Source: Candidatus Desulfovibrio intestinavium (GTDB taxonomy: Bacteria; Desulfobacterota; Desulfovibrionia; Desulfovibrionales; Desulfovibrionaceae). From it: DNA of 64,000 nt. Under the pieces are notes generated by a model, which ran no database searches, was not told the origin of the DNA, and saw only the letters and a list, made by a program, of their open reading frames with translations. The stretch is from positions 1 through 64,000 of the forward strand of contig DWZD01000053.1 of the NCBI GenBank assembly GCA_019118345.1, written 5' to 3'. Of this stretch, positions 44,722 through 51,949 are shown piece by piece. How positions within the stretch are numbered: the stretch's first letter is position 1; every line of letters starts with the position of its first letter. The translations under genes were made by a program, and so were the position numbers.

Positions 44722-44762
44722 CTTGCAAGAGAAATGAGAATCTCCCGCACGATAAATGAGAA
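44722..44762. repeat. Tandem end-like repeats at prophage-tctA junction
   Basis: AGAAATGAGAA (44730-44740) and CCGCACGATAAATGAGAA (44745-44762) repeat a motif 22 bp apart at the exact junction. The second resembles the CACGATAAATGCGAAAA transposase-binding site I recall from the Mu right end. A third copy lies inside the prophage at 53925-53942. Confidence 0.5.
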
Positions 44763-44842
44763 CATGCCAGAGCATTTTTTCCACTTTGGCACGTTTTTTG
44801 ATTTTGTTTTTTTGCGGTAATCCATCGTGTCAAAACAGACAC

Positions 44843-44876
44843 AAAAAAGCCCCTCGCAGGCATTTTCTGCGGGGGC
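44843..44876 (-). terminator. Terminator of the com-methylase unit
   Basis: On the minus strand a GCCCCCGCAG/CTGCGAGGGGC stem is followed by TTTTTT. It lies just after the methylase stop and before the prophage end. Confidence 0.85.
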
Positions 44877-44888
44877 AAGCAAACGAGA

Positions 44889-45668
44889 TCAGAAGTTGCG
44901 GATCAGCAGCTCCGGCGACCTGATGTTCTTGCCGTTGCTACAGGTATAGTTGACCTTTGCGGAATCAAAAGGGAATCCCGCAAAGGTATCGCGCACGCCG
45001 GGCGTGTCGTTGAGGGAGAGGATGAATTTTCCCCGTATGCCCGCCAGCAGCCCGGCAAGAACGGCAAAGTCCTCGCGGGAGAATATCCCCTTGCCGTAGT
45101 AGCCCTCACAGTCCCAATACGGCGGATCGATATAGAATGCCGTTTCCGGCTTGTCGTACCTTTTGATGACCTCATGGTACGGCAGGCATTCCACATACGT
45201 CCGGGCCAGCCGCAGATGAGCGGCGGAAAGCTGCTCCTCGATCCGAAGCAGATTGAGTTTGGGCGCGCGGACGGCGGCATAGCCGAATGTGGGCGCTGCC
45301 AGCCTGCCGCCGAAGCATGACTGCTGAATGTAATAGAACCGGGCGGCGCGCTGGATATCCGTCAGCGTATCCGGCTCAACGCGCTTGAGCCGTTCAAACT
45401 CGTCCCGTGAAACCAACACCCATTTGAAGTAGCGGACAAACTCCTCCAGATGATGCTGGATGACCCGGTAAAAGGTGACAAGCTCCCGGTTGATGTCGTT
45501 GATGACCTCCACTTGGGATTCCGGCTTGCGGAAAAGCACCCATGCCGCGCCCGCGAAAGGCTCGCAGTAGCAGGTATGGGCCGGAAGCATCGCCACGATG
45601 CGTCGGGAAAGCTGACTTTTGCCGCCCATCCATCCGGCGAGCGGAGAGCGGCTGTTACTGGTTGTCAT
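44889..45668 (-). CDS. Phage D12-class N6-adenine DNA methyltransferase
   Basis: A 259-residue enzyme. The SAM-binding motif is PLAGWMGGKSQLSRRI with YCEPFAGAAWVLF; the catalytic motif is FYIDPPYWDCEGYY (DPPY). This matches Dam/M.DpnII-type alpha-class methylases, which add a methyl group to adenine in a short palindrome. The gene overlaps the end of a Com-like gene by 14 bp, as mom overlaps com in phage Mu, so translation is probably Com-dependent. It likely protects phage DNA from host restriction. Target sequence unknown (GATC is typical). Confidence 0.88.
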   Translation of the reverse strand: MTTSNSRSPLAGWMGGKSQLSRRIVAMLPAHTCYCEPFAGAAWVLFRKPESQVEVINDINRELVTFYRVIQHHLEEFVRYFKWVLVSRDEFERLKRVEPDTLTDIQRAARFYYIQQSCFGGRLAAPTFGYAAVRAPKLNLLRIEEQLSAAHLRLARTYVECLPYHEVIKRYDKPETAFYIDPPYWDCEGYYGKGIFSREDFAVLAGLLAGIRGKFILSLNDTPGVRDTFAGFPFDSAKVNYTCSNGKNIRSPELLIRNF

Positions 45669-45843
45669 GAGTTGGCTCCGAAGGGCCGTCCTGCGGCGCT
45701 GAATCGGGGCGTGAAGTCCGCAGTAGATTGAATCTGCCGCATTTGCGACACTTGAAGCTGAAAATAAGGACGTGGCCTTCGCCGTGCTTGCGCCCGCACC
45801 AGGCGCACCGAATGTCGGGGAGTTTCTGTGTATCCGCTCTCAT
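45655..45843 (-). CDS. com: Com-like zinc-finger translational activator
   Basis: A 62-residue protein with two CxxC pairs: IRCAWCGRKH and FKCRKCGRFNLLR, the layout of Mu Com. Mu Com binds Zn and opens an inhibitory stem in the mom mRNA to allow translation. Here the downstream cistron is a D12 adenine methylase in place of Mom. The acidic/Ser-rich C-terminal tail overlaps the methylase start. Confidence 0.8.
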   Translation of the reverse strand: MRADTQKLPDIRCAWCGRKHGEGHVLIFSFKCRKCGRFNLLRTSRPDSAPQDGPSEPTHDNQ

Positions 45844-46182
45844 GGGTAAAAGGTTGCTTGCGCCCCGGGCGCTCGCCTGCTAGTTTCGCCGTGCTCTCAG
45901 GAGCGACTGCAGGCGGGAACTCTGCGGATAGAGGAGGCTCTTTCTATCCGTGGGGCCGTGGCGGGCTTGTCAGGCCCGTCGGTGGGGGAGTTGGCGCTCC
46001 CCCGCCACTGCCTGCCTTTACCCTGCCATAAAACACTGCCTTTTTCCGTAAACTACGCGTTCTGTGCGAAGAAAATGCAAAGCATCTCCTTTTGGGGGCG
46101 ATCTGCCTGTTTTACCTGAGAATGCAAGTCGTTTTTGGTTGACATTACTCATTTTTTTTGAGAAAATGCAGTTGCCACATCA
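45844..46182. other. Non-coding region upstream of com
   Basis: About 340 bp without a supported gene. It contains a hairpin of GGGGGAG/CTCCCCC near 45984-46003 and GGGC/GCCC pairings near 45962-45978, then an AT-rich part near 46080-46160 with GAGAAAATG/CATTTTTT runs. It probably carries the com promoter and control sites. Confidence 0.45.
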
Positions 46183-46536
46183 CTATATCACGTCGGCATA
46201 AATCGCTGCCGTGTACACCATGCCCGCGAGGTAGCGCATCGGCGTGGGGATATCGAGTTCCCTTCGGACGCGCCGGGAGAGCTTCCAGCCGTTCCATATC
46301 TCAATGGCCGTCTCAATGGCCCTTTGCAAGGGATATCGGTCAAGGCAGTCGTACACGGTATCGGCAAAATGCCGTCCCCAGTTGCTATCCAGAAAGGCGC
46401 GGACTTCTTCCGGTTCCGCTCCTGTATCTTCCGCGATCAGCGTCATGGCGATCTCCCAGGCCGTGTCAGCGCAGCCGTTCCGCGACATGGTTCCATAAAA
46501 ACCGTAGTTTTCATTTTTCGGGCTAAGTGTATTCAT
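46183..46536 (-). CDS. Hypothetical phage protein
   Basis: A 117-residue acidic protein that I do not recognise. It starts MNTLSPKNENYGFYGTM after a GGAGG site (ATG at 46536). Conserved-looking parts are TAWEIAMTLIAEDTGAEPEEV and VYDCLDRYPLQRAIETAIEIW, both helical and acidic. Small acidic phage proteins often inhibit host enzymes, but nothing specific supports that here. It lies between the recombinase and com. Confidence 0.55.
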   Translation of the reverse strand: MNTLSPKNENYGFYGTMSRNGCADTAWEIAMTLIAEDTGAEPEEVRAFLDSNWGRHFADTVYDCLDRYPLQRAIETAIEIWNGWKLSRRVRRELDIPTPMRYLAGMVYTAAIYADVI

Positions 46537-46642
46537 GGCCGCCTCCATTGTGTTGCGTGATGACGTGTTCGCTCTCACGCCGGAGCAATGCAAGTCATTT
46601 GTGGAGCACGGCGACCGCACGAAAAACGGAGCATCTTGAAAG

Positions 46643-47704
46643 TCAGGCCGCCAGCCCTTTAGGAGCTTCCACAGCCGCCCGCATTTGCGACTCAAGGATA
46701 TGCTGATAGACTTTCAGCAACATGGAAGGATCGGCGTGATCCATAATTGTCGCAACACTGCGGATATCGCCACCGTTCCGGATCGTCTCTGTGGCAAAGG
46801 CGTGCCGGAGTCCATATACCGTGATGCGCCGGGTAATCCCGGCCCGCTTGAGAGCGGCGCGCCATGCGGCCCCCAAGTTACGGATCGGTTTGCCGTGATA
46901 GTTGATGACCCATTCGCAGCAGCCTCCGTCTTCCCCCCGCCATGCCCGGAGTTTGTCAAGCAGGTCGCTCCGCAGAGGTATCTTGCGATAGTCGGCTCCA
47001 CCGGGCCGTTTGGCCGCGCAGGGCATGAGAGCGGCCCCGGCGGACTCTGAAACGTCGCTCCATGTCAGCCGGAAAAGCTCGGAGGGGCCGGGCCGCGCCC
47101 CGGTGCAGTAGCCGAGCCAGACCAGGCGCTGGATGTGCGGAGGGGCTACCTCCAGGATTTGGCGCAGTTCGGCGGGAGTGGGCGGGAGGAGGCGCTGTGA
47201 GCGGGCATAGGGCAGGCGCAGGCCAGCGAGAGGAGATGTGCGCAGCATACCCTCGCGAACAGCCCAACTATAGGCCGCGCGCAGGATTTTTACCCTGCGA
47301 TTTACCGTCGTTTGCATAAGTCCGCGCTCACGCTGCGCGACCATGAATGCCTTGGCGTCCGCCTCTGTCAGCCGGGTTGCCCTGCGGTGGCCAAGCAGAC
47401 GTCGCAGGTGAACGGCGTGATAGATGTCCGCCTTGCGGGTGATCTCCCGGATACCGTCGCGGGCAAGGTAGGCGTCCAACAGTTCATCCACGGTCAGAGC
47501 GCGGCACACACTCCGCTTTGCCTCTTTTCGCGCCCGCGCAACGCGCCGCCGTTCACGCAGCACGGCTTGGGACTTTTCTTCCGCATAGGCTCGCGCCTCT
47601 TCCTCTGTCGCAAAGTATCGCTCAATGCGTTCGCCGCCGTTACGCCACGCCAGACGCCACTTCTTCCCTCTTCGCCAAGCCAGATATGTCACCTTGTAGG
47701 CCAT
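46643..47704 (-). CDS. Tyrosine recombinase, probable tail-fibre shufflon recombinase
   Basis: A 353-residue tyrosine recombinase. Residues 1-60 are an arm-binding-like N terminus (YKVTYLAWRRGKKWRLAW). A SAM-like core-binding domain spans about 75-160. The catalytic domain shows Arg in CTGARPGPSELFRLTW, the GLRHAFATE box, and the DHADPSMLLKVYQH segment ending in the nucleophile Tyr. It lies 75 bp from four inverted 12-bp sites that bracket alternative fibre ends, exactly like Rci beside the R64 shufflon, and occupies the position of gin in Mu. It could instead be an integrase, but the prophage ends look Mu-like. It has its own strong promoter. Confidence 0.85.
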   Translation of the reverse strand: MAYKVTYLAWRRGKKWRLAWRNGGERIERYFATEEEARAYAEEKSQAVLRERRRVARARKEAKRSVCRALTVDELLDAYLARDGIREITRKADIYHAVHLRRLLGHRRATRLTEADAKAFMVAQRERGLMQTTVNRRVKILRAAYSWAVREGMLRTSPLAGLRLPYARSQRLLPPTPAELRQILEVAPPHIQRLVWLGYCTGARPGPSELFRLTWSDVSESAGAALMPCAAKRPGGADYRKIPLRSDLLDKLRAWRGEDGGCCEWVINYHGKPIRNLGAAWRAALKRAGITRRITVYGLRHAFATETIRNGGDIRSVATIMDHADPSMLLKVYQHILESQMRAAVEAPKGLAA

Positions 47705-47738
47705 CGCGCACTCTCCTTTCCGGGGGCAAGAATGCGCG

Positions 47739-47766
47739 ATTCTAAGAAAAAACACCTGGTTGTCAA
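47739..47766 (-). promoter_or_regulatory. Promoter of the tyrosine recombinase gene
   Basis: On the minus strand TTGACA (47761-47766), a 16-bp spacer and TAGAAT (47739-47744). It lies 14 bp from recombination site 1, so recombinase bound there could repress its own promoter. Confidence 0.65.
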
Positions 47767-47779
47767 AAATAATGATGTC

Positions 47780-47791
47780 TGCCCGGTACTG
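47780..47791 (+). repeat. Shufflon recombination site 1
   Basis: TGCCCGGTACTG, plus orientation, at the recombinase-proximal end; followed by GACGCCGGGC as in site 4. Confidence 0.8.
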
Positions 47792-48083
47792 GACGCCGGG
47801 CGCGGAGGAAGAGGCCGGGGCGTGGCACAGGGACGAAATACGCAATATTACTGGCGAGTTAGGATCATGCTACTGCCGAACGGCGGCTGATACCAATTAT
47901 GTAGCGCCTACGGGGGCATTCAACATGACGATTTCGCTGTACAAAGCTTCTCTTGTGAGCGCCTCGTCTAGAGGCGTTTATGGCATAGATGCGTCGCTCG
48001 TTGTACCTACTGGGGAACAGAATGTTCCACAGCACGTCTGGCAACCCACCGCCCTATATCTCGGCAGCCCTGCCCAAATATAA
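47780..48083 (+). other. Silent tail-fibre cassette 1
   Basis: Reads from the site as ARYWTPGAEEEAGAWHRDE and ends ALYLGSPAQI and a stop. It has no start codon of its own at the proper place. The variable middle (CYCRTAADTNYVAPTGAFNM) differs from the other cassettes, while RDEIRNITG and HVWQPTALYLG are shared with cassette 3. Confidence 0.8.
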
Positions 48084-48327
48084 CGCTGTGGGTTTCTTGT
48101 AGTGCGTGGGGGCAAATTCGTCTCCAGCGTGCTCTCCCCACTGACGGGACAAGTCCATTTTTTTCACAGATCGATTTGTAGACCCGACAGCACAGCCATC
48201 TACCCCATCGTGGTAAAAGACTCCTGTGGCTGCCGCATAGGTATCAAGCGAACCAATGGTCCCCGTGGCGTTGCGCCCGGTATCCGTAAACCACTTTCCG
48301 GCCCCTTCTCCCTCACAGTACCGGGCA
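48054..48327 (-). other. Silent tail-fibre cassette 2
   Basis: Reads from site 2 as ARYCEGEGAGKWFTDTG and ends KKPTALYLGRAAEI and a stop at 48054. It overlaps the end of cassette 1 by 30 bp, and both strands of the overlap encode an LYLG-type tail. Confidence 0.8.
48316..48327 (-). repeat. Shufflon recombination site 2
   Basis: TGCCCGGTACTG in minus orientation. Sequence after the core (TGAGGGAG) differs from the other three sites, so the crossover must lie within the core. Confidence 0.8.
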
Positions 48328-48384
48328 CACCGGGACACCCTGAAAAACGCCTGTTTTTATTGGCGGTTCTTGATGTTTCTGGTC

Positions 48385-48396
48385 TGCCCGGTACTG
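48385..48396 (+). repeat. Shufflon recombination site 3
   Basis: TGCCCGGTACTG, plus orientation, 57 bp beyond site 2; followed by GACACCAGGG. Confidence 0.8.
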
Positions 48397-48682
48397 GACA
48401 CCAGGGGCAAGCGAAGGGGCGGGAGCATGGCACCGGGACGAGATACGGAATCTTACCGGAAATATTGGCGAAGTACTCCATTCTGACGCGGCAAGCGGCG
48501 TTATGCGTGAAGTTCAACGCTATGGGGATCGCACATCGCAAGATGGTAATTGGACCTCTGGATTTGTGGCCATAGATGCCTCTTTATCTGTCCCTACCGG
48601 GCCGGAAAATGTCCCAAGACACGTCTGGCAACCCGTCGCCCTATACCTGGGCCGGTCTGCCGAGATAGATGATGCACGGTAG
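48385..48682 (+). other. Silent tail-fibre cassette 3
   Basis: Reads ARYWTPGASEGAGAWHRDE and ends ALYLGRSAEIDDAR and a stop at 48680-48682. It overlaps the expressed cassette tail-to-tail by 42 bp, again encoding YLGR on both strands. It is on the opposite strand from the expressed fibre gene. Confidence 0.8.
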
Positions 48683-49294
48683 GGCAGTGTTGGCTGGGCG
48701 GGTTTCGTCCGCAATGCGGGCCGTGCCGTACCCGCCGAGCGATTCCGGCCCCCTGACGACACTACTGTGGTTTTTTTGGCTAAAGTTGATATACCCGCCG
48801 CCTCCGGAGCTGCCTGCGGACACGCCCGCATAAAAAACGTGGCCGTGCCCCTGAAAGGCATCTTCCTGCAAGCTGCCCGCCTGACGTTCGATGCCCGGCG
48901 TCCAGTACCGGGCAAACAGACCGTTCAGCCGAGGAACAAATAATCCCGTAGGGTTAGCGGAATCAGGCTTGAACTTTCCGGGGTATGCGGAAATGTCCGC
49001 TTCCTGCGCATCGTAAGCCAGCAGCATTCCAGTCAATCCGCCCGCATCGTATTTGGCTTTAAGCTCCGGGTACGTCGCAAAGGACGCGAAGGAGCCGTCC
49101 GCCCACATGAAGCCCGCAGGCAGGGTCGTGCTTGCCATCGGCATGGGCGTACCGATCATGGCCTGCCGCCACGCTTCGAGAGGGGCAATGGAGGCAATGC
49201 GGCTTTCCTCATCCCAAGGGATGATGTCGTGCCGGAGCTTCGGTCCCACGCCCTCATTGGCGAACAGACGCTGAAAAATACGGGGAAAGGCCAT
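48641..49294 (-). CDS. Phage tail-collar fibre protein with switchable C terminus
   Basis: A 217-residue structural protein. The fixed part, residues 1-127, includes the tail-collar motif (GFMWADGSFASFATYPELKAKY). Residues 128-217 are the currently expressed cassette 4, from ARYWTPGIERQAGSLQEDAF to CIIYLGRPAQV, with a QGHGH segment typical of receptor-binding collar domains. Recombination at site 4 would replace the last 87 residues by one of three other cassettes. This domain probably contacts the host surface. It is short for a whole fibre, so it may be the distal tip working with the gene at 50357-51127. Confidence 0.82.
   Translation of the reverse strand: MAFPRIFQRLFANEGVGPKLRHDIIPWDEESRIASIAPLEAWRQAMIGTPMPMASTTLPAGFMWADGSFASFATYPELKAKYDAGGLTGMLLAYDAQEADISAYPGKFKPDSANPTGLFVPRLNGLFARYWTPGIERQAGSLQEDAFQGHGHVFYAGVSAGSSGGGGYINFSQKNHSSVVRGPESLGGYGTARIADETRPANTALPCIIYLGRPAQV
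48903..48914 (-). repeat. Shufflon recombination site 4, inside the expressed fibre gene
   Basis: TGCCCGGTACTG in minus orientation, encoding residues 127-131 (LFARYW context) of the fibre protein. It marks the border of fixed and variable coding parts. Confidence 0.8.
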
Positions 49295-49297
49295 AGG

Positions 49298-49576
49298 TCA
49301 CTCCTTTGAGGTCTGGTGGGGACAGGCGGGGCGGGCTTCCGGGGGAAGCTGGCGGCCCAGCCGTTCCGATTTGAAGGATTCTTCGCAATGCTTCGCGTCG
49401 CCCAACAGGGCGGCCACACGGTCGATTGCCCGGCAGGGCCAGTGGCGCGCGCCGTCCACATGCCAGCGCCAGGCGCGGCTGCTCAGTGTCTCGTCCGGCC
49501 AGCCGCCCAGCAGGGCGTTGACGAGCTGGTCAAGGGCAATAAGGACGGCCTTGCCGTAGCCAAGTTCACCGGGCAT
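49298..49576 (-). CDS. Hypothetical phage protein of the fibre region
   Basis: A 92-residue basic protein with a LDQLVNALLGGWPDETLSSRAWRW-type N terminus and a HWPCRAIDRVAALLGDAKHCEESF centre. Similar small proteins, which I recall only as conserved phage hypotheticals, occur near lysis or fibre genes. The start overlaps the stop of the upstream gene (TGATG), so it is co-translated with it. Function unknown. Confidence 0.6.
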   Translation of the reverse strand: MPGELGYGKAVLIALDQLVNALLGGWPDETLSSRAWRWHVDGARHWPCRAIDRVAALLGDAKHCEESFKSERLGRQLPPEARPACPHQTSKE

Positions 49577-50346
49577 CAGATGGCCTCCACGGCGTCCACA
49601 GTCTCTGCGGCGGCGACGGCGGCCTTGCGCTGCCCGCCGATCTCCATCTGCGTCGCCTTGTGGGTCAGCGCGCCGCCGGTATAGAGCGCGAGGAAACTCG
49701 CGGGATCGAGCGTCAGGCGTACCAGTTCCCCGCCCGTCTCCGGCGTGTACTCGCGGTAGGCGTTCCAGGTCACCGACGAGGGCAGGTCCGCCGCCTGGGG
49801 GCTGACGCTCAGAGAGAGCAGGGCCACGTTGGCGGAGTCCGCGAAGTTTTGCTGGTCAAAGGAATCGTAGGAAAAATGCAGGGATTCCGGCGTTCCCGTG
49901 CCGGGGTCGATCTCGTATGCAAAGCCCGCAAGGATAGCCTCCGACGTTTCCCTGTCGATGCGCGCCACGGCGGCGTCCCTTGCTTCCTCCAGCGTGAGGG
50001 CGGGTTTTTCCGGGCGCGTGGTCACCGCTCCGGCCGGGAGAGGCCCAAGTACCTCCATGTACCGTTCCGGACTTTGCCAGTCGTCGCCCTCATCCGGCAG
50101 CCAATAGGGCGTGCCGCCTTCCTTTGTGCCCTGCTCGTTGACGTGCTGGCGGTGGTCCTCGACGATTTCCCATGCCTCGCCGTTCCACACGGCGGCCTGC
50201 TTTTCCGTCGTTTCCGGCGGCGCGGCGGGCGTGGCCAGCAGCGCGGGCAGGGGCGCGCCCGTGACCGGATCAAGCTGGGCCGGGGCGGATTTCAAAAACT
50301 CGCGTGTTTTGCCGTCATAAAAATAGTTCCTGGGGGTTTCGGACAT
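49576..50346 (-). CDS. Tail-fibre assembly-like protein (DUF4376-type)
   Basis: A 256-residue protein. The N terminus (NYFYDGKTREFLKSA) and the WNGEAWEIVEDHRQ strand followed by a TPYWLPDEGDDWQSP motif fit fibre assembly chaperones. The C-terminal half (residues 115-256, ARDAAVARIDRETSEAIL to TWNAYREYTPE) is DUF4376-like. Such proteins help fold or attach fibres. It lies between fibre genes. Confidence 0.65.
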   Translation of the reverse strand: MSETPRNYFYDGKTREFLKSAPAQLDPVTGAPLPALLATPAAPPETTEKQAAVWNGEAWEIVEDHRQHVNEQGTKEGGTPYWLPDEGDDWQSPERYMEVLGPLPAGAVTTRPEKPALTLEEARDAAVARIDRETSEAILAGFAYEIDPGTGTPESLHFSYDSFDQQNFADSANVALLSLSVSPQAADLPSSVTWNAYREYTPETGGELVRLTLDPASFLALYTGGALTHKATQMEIGGQRKAAVAAAETVDAVEAI

Positions 50347-50356
50347 GATGCACCAC

Positions 50357-51127
50357 CTATTCGGTCAGAGGTTTCGCCGCGCTGTGACCCAGGACGCGGA
50401 CTTCCATTTCCGCCCCCTGGGGGGCGTCGAACAACAGCTTGACCGAGGAGCTCGCCGCATCATTCGCGCCGATCTCCTCGAAACACAGCCCCTCGGCGCA
50501 GGCTACGCCGTCATAAAACAGCATGAGCGCCTTGTTGCCGGGCAGATAGGATACGCCTTCCGGCAGGGCCAGCGCGCCGCCGTTCGACACGGCCTGCGTA
50601 AGCTGCCAGCGCGCGGACAGGGGCGTGCGTATGTCCTCCACCACTTCCGCGACCTTGCCCACGGCCTTGTCCACATAATTCCGCGTGGCCAGCACATCCG
50701 AGGAGAGGACAAGGTTGATCTGGCTCTGGTTGCTGATGGGGAGCTTGATGCGCTCCAGAAGTTCCGCGCCGGACCCGGATTCGAGCACGGGCTTGTAGAA
50801 CTCCGTATGCGGGCCGTAGGCCACAAGGTCGCCGTCCGCGTCAAAAAGCCCCCATTCGCGGATAAACCAGCCGCCCACGCTGTAGGGGATGACGGATTCA
50901 ACGATAACGCTGCTTTGGCTGTCGGGGTCGATCTCTACCGTGTTGACGACGCCGCGCCACTGCTCGCCGAGCAGCGTTGTCATGGATTCCAGCGCGGGCG
51001 GCACGGAACCGCCGCCGTCGCCCAGCGCGATATTCCTGATGGTGACGGCTTCGCCCCCCGCCAGTTGCGCGGCCAGCTTGTCCAGCCCCTTGCGCGTCCA
51101 GACGCCCGCAAGATTGTCGTTGCTCAT
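50357..51127 (-). CDS. Phage tail fibre protein, N-terminal attachment domain type
   Basis: A 256-residue protein with the DUF3751/gpH-like fibre N terminus: WTRKGLDKLAAQLAGGEAVTI, IALGDGGGSVPPA, GWFIREWGLFDADGDLVAYG, and LPISNQSQINLVLSSDV. This domain fixes the fibre to the baseplate. The rest (residues 165-256) is short. It overlaps the upstream gpI-like gene by 4 bp. Confidence 0.82.
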   Translation of the reverse strand: MSNDNLAGVWTRKGLDKLAAQLAGGEAVTIRNIALGDGGGSVPPALESMTTLLGEQWRGVVNTVEIDPDSQSSVIVESVIPYSVGGWFIREWGLFDADGDLVAYGPHTEFYKPVLESGSGAELLERIKLPISNQSQINLVLSSDVLATRNYVDKAVGKVAEVVEDIRTPLSARWQLTQAVSNGGALALPEGVSYLPGNKALMLFYDGVACAEGLCFEEIGANDAASSSVKLLFDAPQGAEMEVRVLGHSAAKPLTE

Positions 51128-51780
51128 GATGCCTCCCGGTCAAAGACGATAAAGACGGTCTGCCGCGCTCCGGCCCGGAGCGGAAGCGGCGGAAAGGCGC
51201 TGTCGCCCTGCCGCGCCTGATGCGTCAGGGTGATGCGCGGAATATTGACGGCCCCCACGGCCAGCGGGACTTGCTGGCGCAGGGCGAAGGTGATTTTGTT
51301 GAGAACGGATCGTCCGGGCTTGTAGAGATTGGCAAGAGCCGTCACCGCGTCGATTTCCGCCTGATCCCACTGGTGCGTGGGGGTGAGCAGGTGCAACTCG
51401 AAATGCGCCCAGCGTTCGGGGTTGTCCTTGCGGCAGTTGTACACCACGGAGTCCGGATAGCCGTACTCGGCCAGAATTTGCGGCAGGCCCGTAACCTTGC
51501 CGCCGAGGTGGTGCCAGGCGTAGGCCCGCACTACGCGGGTGCGATGCTGCTCGTCGTTGTCGTAGCGGGTGCGCGGCACGGCGCGGGACTGCCCGTAGCC
51601 GGACAGAAAATCCTTGATGGCCAGAGAGGCGAGATACTGGTTTCGCGCCCAGATGACGTCCTCGCGTATCTCGTCAAAGTAGCTTGCGATGCCCTGTACC
51701 AGGGCGGAAAGCGGGCCGGGCCGGAATATCCACAGCCAGCGCAGGCGGTCGTGCGCGTATGCCCAGAACATGCCGGTCAT
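51124..51780 (-). CDS. Tail protein I-like (P2 gpI family)
   Basis: A 218-residue baseplate-associated protein. The order after baseplate J and before the fibre gene, and the features RPGPLSALVQGIASYFDEI and ATGVARALDALLD-like ETEIDAVTALANLYKPGRS region (actual: AEIDAVTALANLYKPGRSV), fit P2 gpI/YmfQ-type proteins that link baseplate to fibre. I chose the ATG at 51780; the frame upstream runs through the intergenic repeat. An inverted-repeat copy separates it from gene J. Confidence 0.7.
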   Translation of the reverse strand: MTGMFWAYAHDRLRWLWIFRPGPLSALVQGIASYFDEIREDVIWARNQYLASLAIKDFLSGYGQSRAVPRTRYDNDEQHRTRVVRAYAWHHLGGKVTGLPQILAEYGYPDSVVYNCRKDNPERWAHFELHLLTPTHQWDQAEIDAVTALANLYKPGRSVLNKITFALRQQVPLAVGAVNIPRITLTHQARQGDSAFPPLPLRAGARQTVFIVFDREAS

Positions 51781-51796
51781 CACTCGCCCCCTCCAT

Positions 51797-51909
51797 GCCG
51801 CCCGCCCCCGCGTCCTGCGGGGGACGGGCTGTCGCTCGCGTTTTGCGCGCCTTCCCCGGATACGCCCGGCGTATCGCCGGGCTGGGGCGCTTCGCTCGCG
51901 CTGCGCGGC
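51797..51909 (-). repeat. Prophage intergenic repeat copy A; left arm of 113-bp inverted repeat
   Basis: 113 bp that match the complement of 53160-53272 with one difference (CTCGCG against CTCCCG). It is GC-rich with internal hairpins and lies between the gpI-like gene and gene J. Confidence 0.85.
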
Positions 51910-51949
51910 CCCCCTCCACATCCTGTGGGTGGCAATATGACAGCAAACA

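Larger units (their letters stand above)
47780..48914. other. Shufflon-like invertible region for tail-fibre C termini
   Basis: Four copies of TGCCCGGTACTG alternate in orientation: plus at 47780, minus at 48316, plus at 48385, minus at 48903. They bracket two segments of about 550 and 530 bp. Each segment holds two fibre C-terminal coding cassettes arranged tail-to-tail on opposite strands. Every site keeps the phase GCC-CGG-TAC, so any cassette brought next to the fixed N-terminal part at 48915-49294 gives a continuous protein. Four alternative fibre tips are therefore encoded. Confidence 0.85.

Noticed and set aside
46643..47704. Tyrosine recombinase as the prophage integrase
   Set aside because: Not excluded, but a switch recombinase is preferred because four inverted sites lie beside it, it occupies the gin position, and the prophage end carries Mu-like tandem repeats with insertion inside a coding gene.
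47760..48083. An independent 107-residue plus-strand gene
   Set aside because: It is cassette 1 of the fibre switch; the apparent ATG upstream of the site lies in the recombinase promoter region and has no good ribosome site.
51780..51921. A longer N terminus for the gpI-like protein
   Set aside because: The extra codons come entirely from intergenic repeat copy A.
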